Positions 36,732 through 47,200 of a stretch of 64,000 bases of DNA are shown one piece after another. The translations under genes were made by a program, and so were the position numbers. The DNA is from Metridium senile (Eukaryota; Cnidaria; Anthozoa; Actiniaria; Metridiidae), in the NCBI GenBank assembly GCA_949775045.1, contig OX459100.1, positions 10,348,331 to 10,412,330 of the forward strand, given 5' to 3'. Position 1 is the first letter of the stretch. Each line of letters begins with the position of its first letter. The notes under the pieces are model-generated. The model was given only the letters and a program-made list of their open reading frames with translations. It ran no database searches and had not been told where the DNA came from.

Positions 36732-39700
36732 ACGATCATGACCATAATCATCATCACCATCATCTTCTTTATCATCAGCACCAGGATTATTATTATCACA
36801 TTCATCAGCAAAGGCATTATAATCAACAACATTATTTTGATTATCATCATCACAATCATTATTATCATCACAATCATTATCATCATCACCATCATCATCA
36901 TAATAATCAATGAAACTCACCCTTTGCAGTAGATCAAGATCTTGAAGATAGAATGCGATGTAGAACAAAGAGTAGAAACAGTTGACAAAATAGAACTGAA
37001 ACAAGACAAAGGAAGCATCAATATGAGTCATGAGAACTATTAGAGTACAAACACTAAAAGTGTGCAACATAAATACCACTGTACACTGTGTCTGCAATGA
37101 TCATTGGTATTGTCATATTTGGGGCCAATTCCAGCATCAGTCCAGTCATTTATTTGACAAGGTTTCCAGATATTCGACAAGAATGCAGAAACATTTTGAA
37201 CAAATTGAGTCTTTGTTGACTCTGGAAGTCTGTGGTTTCCGAAAGCAACTTGTAGACGGTCAGCGGGAAGATTTTGTAATTTTTTTATGATTACTCGAGA
37301 ATAAACGTTGACATTTGTCTGGCAAGATTCTAAGTAACAAGAATGCCAAAGGAAACATGGCATTTGAAGGGATACGTCTTGTGACTTTTCAAGTCGAATA
37401 TGGTACTATTGCTGATTATTACCAACATAAACTTTGTTGTAGTTTTCTGATAAGATTCTCAGAAATACGAGAACTGGAGTGAAAGAATACTAGCAACAAA
37501 ATGGAAATTAAAATATTCCATTTCGTTTTTGCAGTGAGTAACTGTGTATGCATCGATTTACTCTGTCATTTGAGTAACCACTACTCAATGGTCTTTACAG
37601 TGAGTAACTGTGGATGTATCGATTTACTTAGTTATTTGAGTAACCACCAATCAGTGGTCTTTACAGTGAGTAACTGTGGATGCATCGATTTACTCAGTTA
37701 TTTGAGTAACCACCAATCAGTGGTCTTTACAGTGAGTAACTGTGGATGCATCGATTTACTCAGTTATTTGAGTAACCACCAATCAGTGGTCTTTACAGTG
37801 AGTAACTGTGGATGCATCGATTTACTCAGTTATTTGAGTAACCACCAATCAGTGGTCTTTACAGTGAGTAACTGTGGATGCATCGATTCACTCAAAGCTA
37901 CTCAACTATTTGACTATCCACTACTCAGTCGTTTTTGCAGTGAGTAACTGTGGATGCACCGATTTATTCAGTTAATTGAGTAACCACCAATCAGTGGTCT
38001 TTACAGTGAGTAACTGTGGATGCATCGATTTACTCAGTTATTTGAGTAACCACCAATCAGTGGTCTTTACAGTGAGTAACTGTGGATGCATCGATTCACC
38101 CAAAGCTACTCAACTATTTGACTATCCACTACTCAGTCGTTTTTGCAGTGAGTAACTGTGGATGCACCGATTTATTCAGTTATTTGAGTAACCACTACTC
38201 AGTGGTCTTTGCAGTGAGTAACTGTGGATGCATCGATTTATTCAGTTATTTGAGTAACCACTACTCAGTGGTCTTTACAGTGAGTAACTGTGGATGCATC
38301 GATTTACTCAGTTATTTGAGTAACCACCAATCAGTGGTCTTTACAGTGAGTAACTGTGGATGCATCAATTCACTCAAAGCTACTCAACTATTTGACTATC
38401 CACTACTCAGTCGTTTTTGCAGTGAGTAACTGTGGATGCACCGATTTATTCAGTTATTTGAGTAACCACTACTCAGTGGTCTTTGCAGTGAGTAACTGTG
38501 GATGCACCGATTTACTCAGTTATTTGAGTAACCACCAATCAGTGGTCTTTACAGTGAGTAACTGTGGATGCATCGATTTACTCAGTTATTTGAGTAACCA
38601 CCAATCAGTGGTCTTTACAGTGAGTAACTGTGGATGCATCGATTTATTCAGTTATTTGAGTAACCACTACTCAGTTGTTTTTGCAGTGAGTAACTGTGGA
38701 TGCACCGATTTATTCAGTTATTTGAGTAACCACTACTCAGTGGTCTTTACAGTGAGTAACTGTGGATGCATCGATTTACTCAGTTATTTGAGTAACCACC
38801 AATCAGTGGTCTTTACAGTGAGTAACTGTGGATGCATCGATTTATTCAGTTATTTGAGTAACCACTACTCAGTTGTTTTTGCAGTGAGTAACTGTGGATG
38901 CACCGATTTATTCAGTTATTTGAGTAACCACTACTCAGTGGTCTTTGCAGTGAGTAACTGTGGATGCATCGATTCACCCAAAGCTACTCAACTATTTGAA
39001 TAACCACTACTCAGTCGTTTTTACAGTGAGTAACTATGGATTCATCGTTATTACACTAACACTGACTACTTAGATTTGTGGTGAATACCAATTCATCTTT
39101 GTCCAAGATTAGATATCATTTATTTGACGTTTGCGTCATGATCTCCAAACACGCGTTTTCAAAATCAAAATTTGTCCCATTTTGTAGTGGTTTTCAATTT
39201 CCTCTTGATTGTTCTAGATCTATTGCTAATATTCTTGTTGCAACGAGCAGGTGGACTTTTCCAATTATTCTCTCGATTTAATCAGTAATCCTCTCATTTA
39301 AAATTTAATTAGATTTAGTTTTATATTGCACATATTACATTATAATTACATTATATTAAAGTTATATCAAGTTGAACAATTTAATTAAAAAAGATCAATA
39401 AATAATGAAGAGTATGTAGTCTTTATTAGGTTGTGTTAATAACTTGAGTCAAAGAAAAAATATTTCTCCGTCGTTGCTAGGAAATGTTTTACGAAAATTA
39501 TACTCCGGTGAACATTTATTGGAGTTTAATTTAAAAAGATTAATAAATAATAAAGAGCATGTAGTCTTTATGAGTTAGTGTTAATATCCTGAGTCGCAGA
39601 AAAAAAACATTTCTCCGTCGTTGTAGGAAATGTTATACGAAAACTTCTCCCATGAACATTCTTCGGAGTAAAGTAAAAGAAGAAAGCATTTTTTACGTCG

Positions 39701-41173
39701 GAAGTACATACATATATACGAACATTCTTTAATGCCCACATGGGTGTTTACTTTAGTCTTATATAGAGGCTTTTCGTGGCAGCCATTTTTGTGGGCAAGT
39801 ACAAAACTCTATATTAAGAAAGTTTTTGAATGACAAAGGATTTCACTTCCCTTGAGAGAAAGCTCCAGTTTTGATGTGTCTGCCATAAAATTCCTTCTAT
39901 ATCCCTATAATATGATCAAATGTGCTTCACATTTAATGTATTTTCGGCACTCAGTTTGCAATCATGAGAGTTAGTGAGTGTATTGTGTGTTAGTATGAGG
40001 CAAATTTCACTGAGAGTAGTCACGGCCGGGGTTTGTTAGCTACGTCCTAAATGGCTGTTTTATGTCCCCACAATGCAAGTCTTGTCTCAAGTAACAACAA
40101 TGTATAGACCTAGCCTCCTCCGCAGGCAACTTTTTTCACTTTTGGGCTTCCTTTTTTGAGAAGCGAGCCGAAGAGAGACTGGGACGCTCGTCCCTCACTC
40201 TCGGCCCCAATCCTTCTCTCGGAAATCCCACAGGAAACCCAAAGGAATCCCAAAAGAGAAAAAGGAGTAGCCTGCGGAGGAGGCTAGTATAGACCTAATC
40301 GTCTAACGTGTTGCTACAATTAAAATCTTTATGTCACGTGGAAAATATTCAGAACAAACGTTTTTATTCCCATAGGTTTTAAATTGGGTGGAAACGTACA
40401 TAGCAACGCTTTAGCCGATTAGGTCTATTGGTTCAATGACTTACCAAAACAAGTTTAACAATAAGGTGGTTCTGAAATGCTGACTCAAGGCGATGGTTTT
40501 CTGAAAGACAAGAAATCAAACTAATTAATAACACTTAACTTCCAGATGTAATATTGTTACTGTAGTTGTTGTTGTGTTAAAGGATTGTCAATGATTTGTC
40601 ATGCAAATTATAAAGTTTCTTGACGTTTCGACCGCTTACTGTAGTCTTCATCAGTAGAATCACTGGCTATGCAAATGTTTTTGAGTTAATACTGTAGTTG
40701 TTGCTAGCAAATTGTTGTGGAATAGGTTCAACACAGAGCACTAGCACTGGTGATCGAGAGTTAGAGGGAAACATGAGAACCATTGTGACAAGGGAATGAA
40801 AAACACACGAAACAAATGAATTAGACGTCATATATATCAAAAACTTCTGAAAAAATAGTTGTGGCAAGGGATGAAAAACACACCAAACAAAGTCAACCCA
40901 TACATGTCTCAAGTACCCAAGGGCTCAATACACACTTGGACCATGTTTACTTACCCCATTCTGTCAGGAAAGTTGCTAAGAGGTGGTAAGCGTAGTTGAG
41001 CACAGCAATCATTACAGCGTAGAAGATACTTGGTATACTAAGCATTATAGTACCAATGATACCATTACTCTTAGAGTACTGGTCTTCCATGTAGAACTGT
41101 AGCTTGAAGTACACCAGCATCACCACAGTAGCTATCTGTATAATAATATAAGTAATGGTAAGAATAATGATGG

Positions 41174-41204
<31 letters not shown>

Positions 41205-44200
41205 GATGATGATGGTGGTGATGATGATGGTGATGATGATGATGATGATGGTGGTGATGATGATGGTCATACTAATAATGATAATGGTGATGATAATGAT
41301 TTTGATCATGATGGTGGTGATGGCGATGATGATGATGGTGATGATTTTGATGATGATCGTGGTGATGATGATGGTGGTGATGATGATAGTGATGATGATG
41401 GTGATGATGATGGTCATACTAATAATGATGATGATGATGATGTTGGAGGAGGTGCCAACAATGATGATGTATGTGACATATGATAGTGATGAAGATCTTC
41501 ATGACGATGGAGATGGCGATGATAACAATGATAATGGTGAGAAATATGATAAGGATAATAATAATGATATAATGTACTTAGATACGCATATCTGAACTCT
41601 ATGCGTTTACAATGTTGAATTGTTTGTAATAATGAATAAATGACTGCTAGGATGATGGTAATGATGATGGTGATGGTGATGATGATGATGAAACTGATCT
41701 TATGGAGATACTGATAATGATGATGATGATTATAGCCATGATAATACTAATAATAGCCCTTTTCTAAATTTTGCTTGGATGTTCACAAAACAAAGGTTCC
41801 AGGTCGAGACTGAACTTGATTCTTTTATTCATCAAGACCAACCTTGACTTAAAACCATTGTTTTGTGACCATCCAAGCGAATTTGGGAAAGTTCTTTAGT
41901 CAGTCATGGTTACAGTACGTGTGATGCGCGGTACCGTGGCCACCCAAGAAACTTTTTAAAAAGTTAACCAATCAGCGTGCGAGAATTTTTTTTTTTTTTA
42001 TTGACAGAATGGAATAAACATAAACAGATTATCAAAAGTAGGGAACCTATTTCATTCAAAGTGGTGAAGATGATCAGTGAGGTTTTTATGAGGTTAAGAA
42101 CTTTCCCACAAGTTTCCTGGGTGGCCACGGTAACGTTCATCACACTTGTACAAATAGACACAAGTACCTTCAGGCAAAGCAGTACAATAGGATATGATAC
42201 ACAGTATGTACAAATAGACACAAGTACCTTCAAGCAAAGCAGTACAATAGGATATGATACACAGTATGTCTTCAGTTTTCTCTTGATAGGTGGGTAATAC
42301 TGTTCTTGATGTTCAGTGATGGGACTTATCCTAGGTGGTCCCCAGTAGTTGGGCCTTGGTTCTTCTATCTCATCTGAACCTGGACAACACAAACATACAA
42401 AGATAGCATACGAGTGACTTTGTATCTATCTACACAGTGATTAGATTATAAACATATTCAATATGAGTGTCAAATATCATAGTCGTCACATCATTGTCAT
42501 CATCATAACCATCATCATCATTGCCATCAGCATCAACATGGCTGCCATCATCATCAATGAAATCATTATTATCATGGCTGCCATCATTATCATTGAAATC
42601 ATCATCATCATCATCACCATTGCCATCATCACCACTATTATCATCATCTTGGCTTTCATCATCATCATTGAAATCATGATCATCATCATTGCTGCCATCA
42701 CAATCATTGCTGTCTTTATAATTGCTGTCATCATCATCATGGCTTTCATCATCATCATTGAAATCATGATCATCATCATTGCTGCCATCACAATCATTGC
42801 TGTCTTCATAATTGCTGTCATCATCATCTTGGCTTTCATCATCATCATTGAAATCATGATTATCATCATTGCTGTCATCACAATCATTGCTTTCTTTATA
42901 ATTGCTGTCATCATCATCTTGGCTTTCACCATCATCATTGAAATCATCATCATCATCATTGCTGCCATCACAATCGTTGCTGTCTTTATAATTGCTGTCA
43001 TCATCATCATGGCTTTCATCATCATCATTGAAATCATGATCATCATCATTGCTGCCATCACAATCATTGCTGTCTTCATAACTGCTGTCACCATCATCAT
43101 GGCTTTCATCATCATCATTGAAATCATGATCATCATCATTGCTGCCATCACAATCATTGCTGTCTTTATAATTGCTGTCATCATCATCATGGCTTTCATC
43201 ATCATCATTGAAATCATGATTATCATCATTGCTGTCATCACAATCATGGCTGTCTTCATAATTGCTGTCATCATCATCATGGCTTTCATCATCATCATTG
43301 AAATCATCATCATCATCATTGCTGTCATCACAATCATGGCTGTCTTCATAATTGCTGTCATCATCATCATGGCTTTCATCATCATCATTGAAATCATGAT
43401 TATCATCATTGCTGTCATCACAATCATTGCTGTCTTCATAATTGCTGTCATCATCATCATGGCTTTCATCATCATCATTGAAATCATCATCATCATCATT
43501 GCTGTCATCACAATCATTGCTGTCTTCATAATTGCTGTCATCATCATCATGGCTTTCATCATCATCATTGAAATCATGATTATCATCATTGCTGTCATCA
43601 CAATCATTGCTGTCTTCATAATTGCTGTCATCATCATCATGGCTTTCATCATCATCATTGAAATCATGATAATAATAATAATAAACTTTATTTCTATAGC
43701 GCACTTATCCTATGCTCAAGGCGCTTTACAAAGAAGATAATTAACTATTTACAACTGATGAAAAAATAAATTATAAGTAAAGATTCTAAAACAAATATGA
43801 TTTATAAAACTATAAAAATATGATATATCTACTTTTAAAATTCACAATATATACAATTATAAAAAAATAGGACAAGCTCGACTGCTTGATCAACGAAATG
43901 CTGTTTATAAGAAACAAAGGACCTAGTCTAAACACACAATCAGACTCCTTACGTGCCAAAGTATTTGTTTAATAAGTGCATGTCACGCGTATTGATCCCA
44001 AGAGGATAACTTTCATCTCAATGTAATATTCAAATTTACTGAATAAAACCCTACTTGAAAATGATGTCAGCGACATCGAAACGTCGTGAAATAAGCGTTC
44101 TGTCTTATATTATAAAAAAATAAAATAATAATAATCCTTAAAATAATGTTTCGTTTTTCTTATATTTCGTAAAAAGGTATGTTTTCAACTTTTTCTTAAA

Positions 44201-47200
44201 ACTTTCAACAATGATCATCATCATTGCTGCCATCACAATCATTGCTGTCTTTATAATTGCTGTCATCATCATCATGGCTTTCATCATCATCATCATTGCT
44301 GTCATCACCATCACTATTGCTATCATCATCATAATGGCGAGTACCATGAAAATCATCATCAAAAACAAAAAAAATCATCTCCGTCATCCTCATCAATATC
44401 TGATTGCTTTTTATGCCAGGAATGTAAAACAAACAGATCACATTTTTTATGCTACAATACATACCCACACCACTCCTTAGTGTCCCCCACTTGAAAGACA
44501 GCTCAGAACATCGCCTTTTCCATGCCTCAAGGAAGACAGTCGCCCACAGCAAATTGAGTACAGCAAATACTGTACTCTTGGTCTGCTCGTGAGCATTGGA
44601 GAGCCAGAACACTACCATTAGCATTACAGGGGGTACAAGAGATAGTGAATAGAATCCAAGGAACCCAAAATACATAGAGATGGTCTCACCATAATACTCT
44701 CTAATGTCATCTATGGACAACAACAATAATTTTATTTGCACTTGTGAATTTACATGATTGATCATAAGATAGAAGAATATATATATAGATATTTTGGGCA
44801 CAGTTATATGGAAAACAATTACAATACATCACTCATCAACAATATTTGGGTAAGGTTTCTGAGTGGGTTAATCTTGAAATAAATAAGTAAACTCAAATAA
44901 TAAAAAGGTAGCTGGTAGCATGTTGGTATGGATCATAATAGACATTGACTTATCATCTTGGCAGGCAGATATTTCAAGCTCTGAAGTGGAATAATAACTG
45001 TAATAATAAATTTCTTATATAGAGCGCCCCATTAAATCTTGGTGTGCTAAATACAAATGTTACACAAAGAAAAAAATTGCAAATAGAAATGTTTTTAGCT
45101 TGTTTTTGAAGGAAGGTAGCTGTTTAATGTTCCTGAGATCAGCAGGCAAAGTGTCTCAAAGAGAGGCAGCAGCTACAGAAAAAGATTGAGCACCATAGGT
45201 TTCAGTTTGGTAGAAGGATGAGGTATAATAAATCATGTATACTTGTGAAATCAAATAACATACCTAATGGCTGCTTGATGCTTAGTCCAAGATACCACTT
45301 GTGTTCTAAGGCTTTGATCTTGTGTTGTTCATGGAGAGGGTAGATGGCTGTGATGACTCCTAGGGTTTTTAGTTTGGCAACTACAATACAAGAAAAATAT
45401 CATGCAGTCAATTATACATTTATATCTCCACTCATTCATTCATCCATTTATTCAATTATCCACCCATCAAATCCTCCTCACAATCATCCATTCATCTATC
45501 CATTCATTCACTAATCCATAAATTCATATATATATTTAATTCATCTATTTATTCATTGATTCATTCCATCCCCATCCATTTAATCATTCATTCATTCCCC
45601 ATCTTTTCAATCATACATTCATCCATCCATTCATTCAATAATCCTTCAATTCATACATTAATTAAATTCATGTATTTATCCATTCATTAATTCATTCACC
45701 CTTCCATTTAATCATTCATTCATTCATTAATCCATCCATCCATTCATTCAATAGCCATATTTAATATATTAAAAAAGTTATCCAGTGTATAGACCCTTTT
45801 AATAAGTCCTGAAGTGTTGTGTTTTCCGCGCTTGACGTCAAATTTATTCTTTTGAAATTTGTATATTATGAAAGGAATTGAAAAGAATAAATTTGACATC
45901 AAGCGCGGACTACACAACACTTCAGGACTTATTAAAATTTATAGAATTTGTATTTTATCCATTGGATAGGGATTTATCTGATGGATAGCACTACTCAGGC
46001 TTAGTACAACTGTCCCCTGATCTAGACCTACCTATTCCTCTGTTTCTATGCAGCATAATCTCTGTATATCCAAGTGCCGTCATATCCATGTGGCTCTTAA
46101 TCCCATCTAAACAAAACTGTATGATTCTCTGCGTTTCTGCTGTGGTCAAAAATCCTTCTCCATCTGAACCAAAGTTCTTGAATTCCTGAGCAAAGTCTAG
46201 GCAAAACTCCACTGATGCACCTGAAACATGCTCCTTTCTCATGGCGATCCTTTCTGCGCCTTCAAGAAGGCTCTTAGTGGAAGCCCATAGATGAAGTGTG
46301 TCACATTTCTTGAGTGAATCAGGGACTAGTTTACACTGAAGGCTCGCACCACCAGTGGTAACTGGAATGATACAACAATAGAATATCATTAAAATTAATG
46401 TATTTTTTTTTTAAAGATGAAGATGTCATTATTCAAAACAACTCCATGACTTTTTTTTTTTTTTCCATGATAATGAAAATGTTCGAATTAATTGCTTTTA
46501 AAATATTCCTATTCACAAAAGAGATGATAATGACTTTCCATGATAAACACTAAATTATATGACCTAATTTCCAAGCCTGGAAAACTAAATTTCAAAATTC
46601 GATATTACACTTTCCAGGTTGCTCATGTACAAACCCTGGTAATATAGTAATGAACATGCCATTGAAGGAGATGGGAATGGTGATTATTATGATTTTTAAA
46701 ATGATAAGATCCACGTTTCCTATCATTCCTTGGAATTGAATTCCCCCTCTTCTAGATCTCACTGTCCCCTCCCCTCTTCTAACTCATGACTGAATAAAAT
46801 CAGACAGCAAAGTCTTATTTTATACTATCCACCTCTCCATGGTGACTTTCATTTTGTAATATCAATCCCTTCCCACCCTTCCCTTCCTCCCCTCCCCTCC
46901 CCTCCCCACCTATCCCTGATATGTTTCCCACCTCTCCCTGGTAAGTTTTAATTTGCAATATATATATCCCTTCTCGACCTCCCCTCCCCTACCTGATGAC
47001 TGCAAAGTCTTATATTTTTATACTACCCACCTCTCCCTGGTAAGTTTCATTTTGCAATATATATATCCCTTCTCACCCTCCCCTCCCCCACCTGATGACA
47101 ATAAAGTCTTATTTTATACTACCCACCTCTCCCTGGTAAGTTTCATTTTGCAATATATATCCCTTCTCACCCTCCCCTCCCCTACCTGATGACAGCAAAG

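Noticed and set aside
37501..39003. 148-, 115- and 215-codon Ser/Asn/Cys repeat proteins
   Set aside because: Satellite B in a multiple-of-three period; no signal of coding beyond the open frame.
37530..39050. CRISPR array
   Set aside because: Whole 66-bp units repeat with no unique spacers, and the sequence is eukaryotic.
42430..43740. Asp/Ser-rich 424-codon frame and Ile-rich frame on the other strand
   Set aside because: Stop-free 90-bp minisatellite within ANO10 intron 4; no splice or promoter logic of its own.
45794..45939. Fourth TTAA-flanked element, since both ends contain TTAA
   Set aside because: The empty site in the sister copy shows the duplication is TATAGA; the TTAA belongs to the terminal repeats.
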